NCBI GenBank assembly: GCA_016705365.1
Contig: JADIYI010000008.1
Coordinates: 1,612,001 to 1,676,000, forward strand
DNA length: 64,000 bases
From: Gammaproteobacteria bacterium
GTDB taxonomy: Bacteria; Pseudomonadota; Gammaproteobacteria; Pseudomonadales; UBA5518
Reading direction: 5' to 3'
The notes beneath the pieces were generated by a model, which had not been told where the DNA came from, did not search any database, and saw only the letters and a list, made by a program, of their open reading frames with translations. Shown piece by piece: positions 25,935-35,914 of the stretch. A program made the position numbers and the translations under genes. The number at the start of each line of letters is the position of its first letter. The stretch's first letter is position 1.

Positions 25935-27090
25935 TGCCTATTTCACTCAAAAACAAGCTGCCATTGCCGGCATCGGCTGTACCGGCTTTTCCAAGAAATC
26001 CGGGGGTGTCCGAGTTATCGCTCGCCGCGCAGCATCAAGCGCCTGCGACGACGCAGGAATTTCTCCGCGCGAGATCGACGGCCTCGTCAGCTACACGATG
26101 GACCTCGACCGACGAGATCGAGGTGGCGAGAGCGGTTGGTGCCTCCGACCTGACGTTCTACAGCAAGATCAATTCGGCGGCGGTGCCGCGGTAGGCACCA
26201 TAGCCCAGGCCGCGATGGCAATCGCAACCGACAGGCCAGCACCGTGGGTGCTATCGCGCCATGAACGGACGCTCGGGGCAACGAATGGGGCAGGGTATCC
26301 GGACAGTATCATCAGTTCGGATCTCGTCCACGGTCGTGGTACATGGCTTACGGATGCTGAACCCGGGTTCATGGGTCGCCGTGATCGCCTGCAAGTACAT
26401 GCACAAATGCCGGAGTCGAGCGCGAGGATCTGGGGTCGCGTCGCGATCTCGCAGCGAAATCGCCCAGTCCAATCCGCGTGCCTTTGGCTATGGCAAGCCC
26501 CTCACCATGGAGCAGTACCTTGGCTCCCCGGTGATCGCGCATCCGCTGTGCCTTTACGACTTCTGCCAGGAGACGGATGGAGGCTGTGCGATCCTTGTCA
26601 CCAGCACCGAGCGCGCCCGCGACCTGAAACACAAGCCCGCGGTGATTCGCGCGGTGACTCAGGCTTCCACCCGCGGCCAGGAGCAGATGACGAGCTTACC
26701 GTGAAGAGCTGACTCGCTGCCGAAATGGAACTTGCGGCAAGGCGTGTGTACGCGATCTCGGGACTGAGCCCGATGACATCGATGCGGCCTGTCTTTGCGA
26801 CGCGTTCACCTGCGAGATCATCACGCAGCTGAAAGCTTTGGCTTTTGCGGGCGCGGGAGGGCAAGGACATGGTACGTGCCGGCGCCCTCGATATCGACGG
26901 ACGCCTGCCACAACACCCAGCGGCCTGCTTTCCGGAGGCCTATATCCACGGTATCAACAACATCAGCGAGGGTGTGCGTCTGTTCGCGGTCAATCGACGA
27001 GCCAGCCCGCAAGGCGGTGGAACATGTGCTCGTCAGCAGCGGTGTCCGGTGTGCCGACGGTGCGCTGATCCTTGGCAGGGACCTGATATC
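25934..27090 (+). pseudogene. Thiolase-like / lipid-transfer (SCPx-type) protein, frameshifted
   Basis: Pieces in order: KAAIAGIGCTGFSKKSG-like start; CDDAGISPREIDGLVSYTMD; EVARAVGASDLTFYSKINS; GTIAQAAMAIAT; MNGRSGQRMGQGI; MLNPGSWVAVIACKYMHK; NPRAFGYGKPLTMEQYLGSP; CLYDFCQETDGGCAILVTST; ELAARRVYAISGLSPDDIDA; AYIHGINNISEGVRLF; and LILGRD. This is the thiolase-superfamily protein that works with DUF35 partners in side-chain cleavage (Ltp/SCPx group). Numerous indels place it in all three frames. The end is approximate because no stop follows in the last readable frame. Confidence 0.78.
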
Positions 27091-27157
27091 GCGCAGGTTC
27101 CGGGAGGACGGTTTCGGGGCGCCGGTCGCTGATTGCACCGATAAGGAGCTTTGCGTT

Positions 27158-28746
27158 GAATCAATTGCATTTGCGGACATCGAGCAGCGCCATATCGGTC
27201 GTGCCATCGCCATGCAGGCGCAGGCGATTGGCGAGCGGCCTTTTCTGCTGGCTGACGCGGCGCTTTTCTCCTTCAGCGAAGTCAATCGCCGGGTCAATGA
27301 ACTGGCGGCAGGGGCTGGCGGCGCGGGGATTGACGGTCGGCGAGCGGCTGGCCTTCTGCGCGGAAAGCGGTCCGAGGTGATTTTCCCCGCGCTGGCGGCG
27401 GAAAGCTCAGTGCCGTGTGGGTGCCCATCAACCGAGTACAAGGGCGACTGGCTGGAAGACACCATCCGGCGCAGCCGCCCGCGGATACTGGTCACCGACA
27501 CCCAACATGCTCGTGTTGCCGATGCGCGTGAGCGGCTCGCCCTCGAGCACCTCCTGGTTCATGGCGGCAGCAGCGAGCGGCCTGAGGCCGAGGAATTGGC
27601 AACGGTCGCTGCTGCCGGTGCCCTGGAGCCGGACATGAGCGGTTTTTCCGCGGTGATATCTGTTCGGTACTGTGGACCTCCGGCACTACCGGCAAATCAA
27701 AGGGGTGCTGCAGAGCCACAATGTTTTTTCCAACGCGGTCAGGTGCGAGCGAGCAGTTCGCGGCCACGGAGGGCGATGTCGTTTATCTGGTGCTGCCCAC
27801 ACAACACGGCGGCATGGGCGGACCAGTATCCCGCATGCCCTGTTCAACGGCCTGCCGCTGGCGATTGATCCGCAGTTCTCGGCGCGCAATTTCTGGGAGC
27901 GCGTCGACTACTATGGTGCCACCCAGACCTTTACCTCGGCGCCATGCACAACTTCCTGTGGAATGCGCCCGCGCGTGAGGACGATGCCGCTCACTGCCTG
28001 CGCAAGATGATGGCCATTCCGATGCCGCCGGAGGTGGGCCACTCCCCTTCAGCAAGCGCTTGGGTGCAGTTGATGAAGCAGGGCCTCGGACAGAGCGAGG
28101 CCAAGCACTGTGCAGCCACAACGAGAGTCCGGATCGAGCTGCCGGCCGCCAGCTGTGGCCGGCCGGCATCCATCTGGAGGCGAAGCTGGTGGATGACAGC
28201 GGCAACGAGGTGCCGATTGGCGAGCCGGGGCGAGTTTGGGTGCGGCCGCTGCAACCCTACCTGATCTTCAGTGGTTATTTTCGATGACCCCGAGGCCACC
28301 GCGCGTGCCTTCGAGGGGGAATGGTACAAGACCGGCGACATGCTGCGCCGCGACGACCGCGGATACTACTATTTCTCCGACCGGAAAAAGGATGCGGTGC
28401 GTTACAAGGGGCGCAATATCTCGACTTTCGAGGTGGAACTGGCGGCTCGGCGTCACCCGGCAATTCGGGATTGTGCGGCGTTCGGCGTGCCGAGCCAGGA
28501 GCTGGCGTCGGAGAGCGAGCTGAAACTCGACGTGTTGCTCAAGCCCGGGGAGTCATTGACCGCGCTCGAGCTGGCGCAGTTCATCAACGACAATGCACCG
28601 TACTTTTTCGTGCCCCGGTATATCGAGTTTGTTGACAGTCTTCCCACACACCGACCAACAAGCTGCAGAAATTCAAAGTTGCGCGAACGCGGCATAACCC
28701 CTCTCGCATGGGACGCGCAACGGGAGGCTTCAAGGCCGCCAGATAG
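27158..28746 (+). pseudogene. AMP-dependent acyl-CoA synthetase, frameshifted
   Basis: FADIEQRHIGRAIAMQAQAI opens the protein; LTVGERLAFCAESG, WLEDTIRRSRPRILVTDTQH, LWTSGTTGKSKGVLQSHNVF (ATP-binding P-loop), VVYLVLPTQHGGMGG, YKTGDMLRRDDRGYYYFSDR and KDAVRYKGRNISTFEVELAA follow in family order across three frames. The ending is RPTNKLQKFKLRERG-like, with TAG at 28746. It has all domains and nearly full length (about 520 residues) but at least eight frameshifts. It lies directly after the thiolase/DUF35 remnants, so a fatty-acid or steroid side-chain activation and cleavage operon once existed here. Confidence 0.82.
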
Positions 28747-28886
28747 AGTGCGGCGTCGAGAAGCGGACTGGCAGTGAGTGCAATGGGGTATTATCCTTTG
28801 CGGGTGGCCAGTTGGTTTCCTGGTGTACTGGCCAAAGCTGGAGGTTTTGATGTTCATGCCGCGAGAACGGTTCGCGTTCCCTTCTC

Positions 28887-30382
28887 GTATTGCAATCGCT
28901 GGACAGCGAGATGGTCAGCGCCGACTCCTACGAACAGTGGCAGCGCATTGCCGCCAAGCACGACAGACTGACCGGTGCCGAAGCGTGGCGCCGCGATCAG
29001 AAGTCCAGGCTGTACGACCACGAGAATATTCACCTGCGGTTGCTGCAACTGCGCCGGCTGCGCAAAAAGGGGGATGACCACGGTCTGCTGTTCGTGCTGA
29101 ACGAGGGCATCCACGGCAACATGGACGGCATCGGCAAGGGACAGCTTTATATGCGTGCCAAGTGCGGCACCAAGCAGCTCATCGAGGACTATATCAACGA
29201 GATCAGCGAGGCGCTGGAATATCTCGCACCGCGCGACTTCGCGGGCATTCCGTGGGCCGAGCGGGTCGAGTTCTTTCAGCGAGCCAGCCATTGCTACGGG
29301 CGCTCGGCCCTGATGCTCAGTGGCGGTGGTACCCTGGGCTATTTCCACCTCGGCGTGCTCAAGGCATTGATCGAGCAGGAACTGTGCCCGACAGTGATAT
29401 CGGGCGCCAGTGCCGGAGCATTTGTGGCGGCCATCGTGGGAACCCGCACCGACGCGGAGTTCCTCGCATTGTTCGAGGACAATTACCTCGCCCGCGCACT
29501 GACCATGAATTCCGAAAGCATCAAGCTCGGCTTTGGCAAAAAGAACCGCATTGACATGGATCTGGTCAAACGCGAGATGCAGCGCCTGATTCCGGATATG
29601 ACTTTCTCGAGGCCTTCCGCAAGACGGGGACGCAGCATCAACATTACCGTCTCTCGCCCGCCAGTGTCAGGCAGACATCGCGCCTGTTGAATCACATTGC
29701 CTCGCCCAACGTGACCGTGCTCTCGGCGGTGCTGGCCAGTTCGGCGTTGCCCGGTGTCTTCGCGCCGGTGCAACTCGAGGCGCGCAACGCGGCGGGCAAG
29801 ATCCGACCCCACCTGCCGTCGCGGCGCTGGATTGACGGCTCGTTCTCGCAGGATCTGCCGGCCAAGCGCTTGGGGCGCATGTATGGGATCAATCACTTCA
29901 TCGTGAGCCAGGTGATGCCGGGCCTCGGCCGCGAGCCGAACCAGCGCACGGGAATCGGGCAGATCACCCGCGACGCGATGGTTGCGGCCACCAAGGAAAT
30001 CGTGCGCGGCAATTTGCACTGGGTCCAGCGGCGCACGACAGTCGGTCCCCGCCTGGGCATGGCGATGAATACGCTGAACTCCCTGATCGACCAGCAGTTC
30101 GTGGGTGACATCAACATCTTTCCCGGCTACGGCATGGCCAACCTGGGCATGATTCTGCGCATGCTGAACGAAGAGGAAATGTCCCACCTGTTCAAGGCCG
30201 GGGAGCGGGCTACCTGGCCGAAAATACCTGCCGTGCGCATGACCGGTCGTATCGGTCGTACACTGGACGGCATCCTGCATGCGTTTGAGGTGAGCGAGGT
30301 ACATTGGCTGCGTGCGTCGCGGCGGCCAACGGCGTTGCCGAAGCGTTCCAGCGCGCGCCGGGTGAAGAAGCGCGCCGGCTAA
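28887..30382 (+). pseudogene. Patatin-like phospholipase with DUF3336 region, frameshifted
   Basis: The first block (from about 28887) reads SLDSEMVSADSYEQWQRIAA and the lipase region LMLSGGGTLGYFHLGVLKAL with ISGASAGAFVAAIVG, giving the GGG oxyanion loop and catalytic GASAG serine. Three closely spaced indels at about 29605-29665 break the frame; the second block from 29687 contains PGVFAPVQLEARNAAG and RRWIDGSFSQDLPAKRLG with the catalytic-type DGS. It is otherwise nearly full length, about 495 residues. The end overlaps by four bases the convergent SDR gene. It is the least damaged large gene of the region apart from the MDR reductase. Confidence 0.8.
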
Positions 30383-31146
30383 CCGGATACCGTGAACCCA
30401 CCGTCGATCGGCAGCGTTTGCCCGGTGATCCAGCTGGCTTGCGCGCTGCTCAGAAACAGCACGGCTCCGGCGACGTCCTCGGGCGTGCCGGTACGGCCGA
30501 GCGGGGTACGCGCGAGCGTCGGCTCGTAATACTGCGGGTTGGACAAGGTGCCCACGGTCATGCGGCTCTCGCACAGTCCGACCGCCACCGCGTTGGCGCG
30601 AATCCGGTGCGGCCCCCACTCGACCGCCAGCGCGCGGGTGATGCCCAGCAGACCGGTTTTCCCCGCACCGTAGCCCGGCACGATGCCGATGCCGAAATAC
30701 GAGCTCATCGAGCCGATGCCGATGACCGAGGCGCCCCCGGTCAGCTGGCTCTTCATCAGTGCATCGCGACAGCGGCGCGCCATCCGGAAGCCCGAGACGA
30801 GGTGGATGTCGATCGCGCGCGCAAAGACGTCCGGATCCCACTCGTCCAGCCCGATGCTGGGAAGCGCGATACCGGCGTTGTTCACCAGGATGTCGAGTTC
30901 GGGCTGCGCCTGTGCCACCGCGTCGATTTGCGACATGTTTTCCACATCCAGTTGCAGGTAACGGTAGCCGGAGAGATCCGTGTCGTAGTCGGCCGTCGAG
31001 GCGCGCGTTCCGGTGATCGTCACCTGCGCGCCCGCCTCGCGGTAGGCGGCCGCGATGCCGGCGCCGATGCCACTGGTGCCTCCGGTGACGAGCACGTGCG
31101 CGCCGCGATAGTCGAAGCACGTGAAGTTCTGGATCGTCTCACTCAT
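30379..31146 (-). CDS. SDR family oxidoreductase
   Basis: An intact 255-residue short-chain dehydrogenase. TGGTSGIGAGIAAAY is the cofactor loop at about residues 21-35, LVNNAG is the adenine-ring pocket motif, and PGYGAGK holds the catalytic tyrosine and lysine (YGAGK). The C-terminus ends LPIDGGFTVSG, as usual for the classical group. AGGGA precedes the ATG. It lies 62 bases downstream of the second DUF1214 gene on the same strand, probably as one operon, an arrangement that echoes the DUF1214 and SDR genes in the sulfation cluster. Confidence 0.9.
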   Translation of the reverse strand: MSETIQNFTCFDYRGAHVLVTGGTSGIGAGIAAAYREAGAQVTITGTRASTADYDTDLSGYRYLQLDVENMSQIDAVAQAQPELDILVNNAGIALPSIGLDEWDPDVFARAIDIHLVSGFRMARRCRDALMKSQLTGGASVIGIGSMSSYFGIGIVPGYGAGKTGLLGITRALAVEWGPHRIRANAVAVGLCESRMTVGTLSNPQYYEPTLARTPLGRTGTPEDVAGAVLFLSSAQASWITGQTLPIDGGFTVSG

Positions 31147-31208
31147 GTTCTGTCCCTTTTTTGATCTGGATCCGGCTGCGCCGGAAAGAGTTGTCCTCGA
31201 TTCCGGCT

Positions 31209-32432
31209 TCAGTCCCCGACTTCGCCGCTGACGATCGGCTCGATCGCGGCCAGCGCGGCCAGTCCCTGCGTTTGCAGCGCGGCGAGCGCGACGCGATGCA
31301 GCGTCACCTGCGGCGGTTCGCCCTCGATCTTGATCAGGCGCAGGCTCATGCCGCCGTGCACATGGGCGCAGGGCCGGATCCAGTTGCCGCCGATACCCGG
31401 ATCGCCCTCGGCGACGATCACGCGTACCGAGCCGTCGGGCTCGTACACCGCGGTGTATTTCTGCACATAGCCGTCGCCGTCCTCGTAGTTGTCGAGGTTC
31501 TCCTGCCAGATGTTGCAGAGCTGGAAAATCCAGTAATCGCAGGGAGTGGGTGTAAAGCTCAGCATCAGGGCTTCATCGGGCGCACACTCCCAGGTCCCGA
31601 AACCGTGGTGACGGTCGGGTACGCCGCCGTTGGACAGATATACCGTGCGGCTGAAGCGGATATGGTTTGGCCGCTTGCCGAGATTGTCCTGCCACCAGCT
31701 GCGCACCAGTTCCGCATAGCCCAGCACCAGTTGCGCCGACTTCGCCAGCGCCTCGCTCATCTGCGCCGGGCCGGTGGATCGCGGTGGCGCATCATCGAGG
31801 CGCTCGATGCGCATCGACGGCGCAATCGTCTGCGCGCGCCGGTGATACACCGTGCGTACCAGGACGCCGACGCAATCCTGCGTGATCGGCAACCAGTCCT
31901 TGTCGTTCACGGGCTTTTCACGACTCACGATCACCTCGAAATTGCCGTCGGCGTCGAAGCGAATCGCATCGCTCGGCAGGAAGCCGGTGGTGCGCAGCGT
32001 CGCCGGATCGAACTCGGCGAGGCCGGCGATGCCGCGTGGCGCCCAGTCATGCTCGCCGAGGTCGCGCGGCTGGCCCGCGCTCCAGGCAGCCATCACGAAA
32101 TACGGGATCGTGCCGCGGTTGCCGCTGATGCGATAGTCGTGGCTGCCGTCGGCAAATTCGGCCAGCAGGTGATCCTGGTCCGGCGACTGGAAGTTGATGC
32201 CCTGGCGCCATGGCGCATCGCGCAGGCGCGGGCGCTCCGGTTCGCAGTTCTCCACGAAGCGCTCGAAGCCGTTGCGCATCAGGCGCGTGACGAAGCGGTA
32301 CCATTCGGCGCGGTCGAGTTCGTCGGCGGTGTCGCCGAAGCGATCGACCATATGGCCCGCGAGGCGCACTTGCTCGCAGAAATCGTCCCACGCCCTGCCC
32401 GCGAGCAGACGCTCGGCCGCCTTGTTGCTCAT
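31209..32432 (-). CDS. DUF1214 domain-containing protein (paralogue)
   Basis: A 407-residue protein with the same architecture as the product of 5370-6476. DRAEWYRFVTRLMRNGFERF, the DYRISGNRGTIPYFVMAAW segment and YWIFQLCNIWQENLDNYEDG correspond to conserved blocks in the paralogue. It is more divergent from typical members in the middle. GGCGGAG precedes the ATG at 32432. The function of the family is unknown; the repeated association with SDR genes suggests work on the same class of small organic substrates. Confidence 0.82.
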   Translation of the reverse strand: MSNKAAERLLAGRAWDDFCEQVRLAGHMVDRFGDTADELDRAEWYRFVTRLMRNGFERFVENCEPERPRLRDAPWRQGINFQSPDQDHLLAEFADGSHDYRISGNRGTIPYFVMAAWSAGQPRDLGEHDWAPRGIAGLAEFDPATLRTTGFLPSDAIRFDADGNFEVIVSREKPVNDKDWLPITQDCVGVLVRTVYHRRAQTIAPSMRIERLDDAPPRSTGPAQMSEALAKSAQLVLGYAELVRSWWQDNLGKRPNHIRFSRTVYLSNGGVPDRHHGFGTWECAPDEALMLSFTPTPCDYWIFQLCNIWQENLDNYEDGDGYVQKYTAVYEPDGSVRVIVAEGDPGIGGNWIRPCAHVHGGMSLRLIKIEGEPPQVTLHRVALAALQTQGLAALAAIEPIVSGEVGD

Positions 32433-32724
32433 GTATGGCTCCGCCAGTCCGATGATCTGCGCGGATCGTAGCCAGATTTGCGCGGGCTGTCATGCTGCAA
32501 ATGGACCGGCAGCCACGGTGCGGCGTGATCGCTTGCGCAACCGGGCTGCCGCAGGAAAAACTCGTGACGATAACCCCGATTGCCCGCGCGCCGGCAATCG
32601 CGCAAATTTCGGTTACGGTCACGAATTTCCCCGGTTATGCTTGGTGTTTTCGCAACCCGGTCAATGGAGCTGGCAACGATGAGCGATACCGCGGCTGCCG
32701 CAGCACCCCGGGCGTAGACGCCAC
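32433..32724. other. Divergent intergenic region before the metal-efflux operon
   Basis: About 290 bases that must contain the promoters for the DUF1214/SDR unit and for the two-component/efflux operon. A 12-codon open frame starting near 32679 is not convincing. No clear operator repeat was seen. Confidence 0.4.
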
Positions 32725-33390
32725 ATGCGGGTGCTGGTGGTCGATGACTCCGAGCGTCTGCGCGCCGCCATCGCCGCGGGGCTGGCCGCGGCCGGGCTTG
32801 CGGTCGATACCGCGCACGATGGCCGCGATGCGCTGCCCTATCTCGACTCCGCCAGCTACGATGTGCTGGTGCTGGACATCGTGATGCCGCGCATGGACGG
32901 GCTTGCGCTGCTGCGCGAAGTGCGTCGGCGCAGGTTGCCGCTGCGGGTGCTGGTGCTGTCGGCGCGCGATGCCGTGGCCGATCGCGTGGGTGCGCTCGAC
33001 ACCGGTGCCGACGATTACCTGGTCAAGCCGTTTTCCTTCGATGAGCTGCGTGCGCGGGTACTGGCGCTCGGCCGGCGCGCCCACGAGGAAGCAGCTCCGC
33101 TGCTGGAGTTCAGGGGTCTCGAGCTCGACACCTCGCGGCGCATTGCGCGCGCCGCGAGCGGACCGATCGCACTGACCCCGAAGGAGTACGCGCTGCTCGA
33201 GACGCTGGTGCGAAACCCCGGACGCCTGTTCAGCCGGGCGCAATTGTTCGAGAACATCTATGCCAGCGACAGCGCTTCATCGGACAAGGTCATCGAGGTC
33301 CTGATGAGCAATCTGCGGGCGAAACTCGCGCGTGCCGGCCTGCCCGAGCTGATCGAAACGCGGCGCGGGTTCGGCTATGTTGCCGCGTGA
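32725..33390 (+). CDS. OmpR-family response regulator
   Basis: A 221-residue DNA-binding response regulator. The receiver domain has the acidic pair DD at residues 7-8, phospho-acceptor D51 in VLDIVMPRMDG and the conserved K101 in LVKPFS. The winged-helix output domain ends with VIEVLMSNLRAKL and ETRRGFGYVAA. It overlaps the sensor-kinase gene by 14 bases and precedes a metal-efflux operon, so it most likely activates that operon in response to periplasmic metal, as CzcR/CopR/CusR do. The signal is not evident from sequence. Confidence 0.93.
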   Translation: MRVLVVDDSERLRAAIAAGLAAAGLAVDTAHDGRDALPYLDSASYDVLVLDIVMPRMDGLALLREVRRRRLPLRVLVLSARDAVADRVGALDTGADDYLVKPFSFDELRARVLALGRRAHEEAAPLLEFRGLELDTSRRIARAASGPIALTPKEYALLETLVRNPGRLFSRAQLFENIYASDSASSDKVIEVLMSNLRAKLARAGLPELIETRRGFGYVAA

Positions 33391-34792
33391 GTTGCCGTCG
33401 CTCAGACGGCGCATAGCGCTCGGTGTGGGGCTCGCGGTCGGGGTGTCGCTCGGCGGTTTGTTCGTGCTGATCGACACCCTCGTGGATCGCGAGCTATATC
33501 GGCGCTTCGACGCCGGCATCGCGGGGCGCGCCAATGCGATCGCCGCCTACCTCGGCGCGCACGTCGCCGGTGCCGAGGAACTCTCGCGCTGGATGCCGGA
33601 GTTCCGCGAGGAGGGGCACACCGATTTCTTCCAGGCATGGGATGCGCAGGGGCGTGTCATTGCCCGCTCGGAGTCGAGCCAGTCGCTCGATCTCGCGCAG
33701 CCACGGCGAGTCGATACCGGAGAGTTCCGGCACTTCGATCTCGCGCTTCCCGACGGTCATCGTGGCCGCGCGGTGGCGCGTCGCTACGAGCTTGCGGCCG
33801 CGGACGAGCGTGGCAGTATCGTGCTGGTCGTAGCCGAGGAGCGCGAACAGCTCGACGAGCTGGAGGATCGCATCCACCTGATCTTCGTCGGCGGCGTGCT
33901 GCTGGCGCTGCTCGTCACGGTGCTGCTGGCCACCAGCGGTGCGCGCCGGGCACTGGCACCACTCGATCGCATCGCGGAACGTATCGCACGCATCCGTCCG
34001 GGCGCACCGCGTGAAACCCTGGTCGAGCCAGGCTTGCCCGCGGAGCTGCAGCCATTGGCGCAAAAATTCGATCAGGTGGTCGAGCAGCTCATCGCGACGC
34101 TCGATCGTGAACGTCGCTTTGCCCAGGACCTCGCCCACGAGTTGCGCACGCCGGTCGCGGAGCTGCGTGCGATCGCGGAGATCAATACCGGGCTCGCGGA
34201 CCCGGCGGCGCTGCAGCGCGCCTTGCGCGAGCTGGGTGTGCTCGGTGCGGAAATGGAGCGTACCGTCGAGGCCTTGCTCACGCTGGCACGCTTTGACGCG
34301 GGGCTCGATGTGAGCGCACCCGAACCGCTCGATCTCGCCGGGCTGCTGCGCCAGATGTGTGAACGGCTGGAAGAGGCCGCCGCGGCGCGCGGCCTGCGTT
34401 TCGATGCGATGGTTCCCGCGGAATGCTGGGTGCAGGCCGACGCCGCGATGCTCGAACGTCTGCTCGCGACCCTGTTCGCCAATGCGCTGGATCATGCGCC
34501 GCCGGGAGGCGTGGTGCGGTTGCGCTTGCACGATGGGCCAGCGCCGCTGCTGGAAATCGCCAACGACGCGCCGGCGCTGGGCGAGGACGATCTGCCGCGA
34601 CTGGGTTCGCGCTTCTTTCGTGCCGTCGATCCGGTTGCCGGCGCGCCGGTTCATCACGCAGGCCTCGGGTTGGCACTGGCGCGGGCGTTGGCGCGGGCCC
34701 ACGGTCTGCGCCTGGAGTTCGCCCTGGCGGGCGGCGAACTCATTGTGCGCATCGAGGATTTCCAGCCGCTGGATGCACTCGGCGCCGCTTAA
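33377..34792 (+). CDS. Sensor histidine kinase
   Basis: A 471-residue membrane kinase. Two membrane segments (about residues 12-34 and 165-187) flank a periplasmic sensor region. A HAMP-like linker follows, then the H-box FAQDLAHELRTPVAEL with H254. The C-terminal ATPase domain carries LLATLFANALDHAPPGG (N-box) and HHAGLGLALARALARAH (G-box), somewhat reduced. The overlap with the response regulator gene shows translational coupling. It is the expected partner for sensing the metal exported by the downstream pump. Confidence 0.92.
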   Translation: MLPRELPSLRRRIALGVGLAVGVSLGGLFVLIDTLVDRELYRRFDAGIAGRANAIAAYLGAHVAGAEELSRWMPEFREEGHTDFFQAWDAQGRVIARSESSQSLDLAQPRRVDTGEFRHFDLALPDGHRGRAVARRYELAAADERGSIVLVVAEEREQLDELEDRIHLIFVGGVLLALLVTVLLATSGARRALAPLDRIAERIARIRPGAPRETLVEPGLPAELQPLAQKFDQVVEQLIATLDRERRFAQDLAHELRTPVAELRAIAEINTGLADPAALQRALRELGVLGAEMERTVEALLTLARFDAGLDVSAPEPLDLAGLLRQMCERLEEAAAARGLRFDAMVPAECWVQADAAMLERLLATLFANALDHAPPGGVVRLRLHDGPAPLLEIANDAPALGEDDLPRLGSRFFRAVDPVAGAPVHHAGLGLALARALARAHGLRLEFALAGGELIVRIEDFQPLDALGAA

Positions 34793-34849
34793 GCGAATCC
34801 ACAGCCTGGTTTGGGAAACTGGCACGATCTGTACCGGAGTCGTTTGCCG

Positions 34850-35914
34850 ATGAAGTCCCTGTCACGCGCGTTCTGCACCGCGCTGCTCGCCGTCCATCTT
34901 GCCGCTGCCGCACAGGTTCCCCCCCTGGTGCTCGAGGTCAGCGAGGCGCAGTCACGGGCCATGGGGATCGAAACCGCGCCGTTGGTTGCCGCGCAGTGGG
35001 TGCGTGTGGCCCGGTTGCCGGCACGGGTGGAACTCGACCCCGCGCTGCGACGGGTACTGAGCGCGCGCCACTCCGGCACGGTAGTGGCGGTGCTGGCGCG
35101 CGAGGGCGAGGAGGTACGCGCGGGACAGGCAGTGCTCGGCCTGCACAGTCCGGAGTGGGCGCAGGCAATCGCGAGCGCCCAGGGAAACAGCGCACGCTTG
35201 CGCCAGGCAACACAGGCCGAGGCGCGTGCGCGGGCACTGCTAGAGGCAGGCGTGATCCCGCGTCGCGAACTCGAGGCGGCACAAGCCGAACTCGCCGGGA
35301 TGCGGGCGCTGGCCGCAAGCGATAACGCGCGCACTGCCGGTGGGCGTATCGATGACGAGGGCGTGATCGAGCTGCCGGCGCCCGTGTCCGGCCGGGTGCT
35401 GCGCCGGCCCGTGGATGCGGGCAGCGCGGTGATGGCCGGCGACGCGTTGCTGGAAATCGCGACCGGCGACGCCCTGGTCGCGCTCGGCAGCGCACCGGCA
35501 CGCCTGGCCGGAGAACTGGACACAGGCATGCGAGCCACGACCGCGGCGGCGCTCGATGGTACGGTCAGCGCCGTGGGCAGCGCGCTCGACCCCGCAACGC
35601 ACGCGCTCGCGGTACGTTTCAGCCTGCCCGCGGGGGCCGCGGCGCCGGGGCAGATGATCGAGCTCACGGTGTCGCGCGCGGCGCCTGCCGATACGGTCGA
35701 GCTGCCGGCATCCGCGGTGGTCGATATCGGGGGGATCGCCAGCGTATTCCTGGTGCGCGAGAACGGGTTCGCGGTGCAACGGGTATCGCTGCTGAAGAGC
35801 GACAGTGGATCGAGCTGGGTCCGCGGTGCGCCGGCCGGTGAGCGGGTCGTGATACGCGGCGTGCTGGCGCTCAAATCGCTGGCGCAGGCCGGCGCCTCGC
35901 CCGAGGGCGAATGA
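34850..35914 (+). CDS. RND efflux periplasmic adaptor subunit (CzcB/CusB type)
   Basis: A 354-residue membrane-fusion protein starting at ATG 34850, 11 bases after GGAG; an upstream in-frame ATG at 34811 would spoil the signal peptide ALLAVHLAAAAQ. It has the barrel-sandwich lipoyl halves around GTVVAVLAREGEEVRAGQAV and APVSGRVLRRPVDAG, with a helical hairpin between them. It joins the inner-membrane pump to the outer channel. The stop overlaps the pump start as ATGA. Confidence 0.9.
   Translation: MKSLSRAFCTALLAVHLAAAAQVPPLVLEVSEAQSRAMGIETAPLVAAQWVRVARLPARVELDPALRRVLSARHSGTVVAVLAREGEEVRAGQAVLGLHSPEWAQAIASAQGNSARLRQATQAEARARALLEAGVIPRRELEAAQAELAGMRALAASDNARTAGGRIDDEGVIELPAPVSGRVLRRPVDAGSAVMAGDALLEIATGDALVALGSAPARLAGELDTGMRATTAAALDGTVSAVGSALDPATHALAVRFSLPAGAAAPGQMIELTVSRAAPADTVELPASAVVDIGGIASVFLVRENGFAVQRVSLLKSDSGSSWVRGAPAGERVVIRGVLALKSLAQAGASPEGE

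Noticed and set aside
15040..30382. Intact insertion sequences, integrase or tRNA attachment site bordering the degraded region
   Set aside because: No transposase or integrase motif, tRNA or terminal inverted repeat could be read, so a mobile element is not called.
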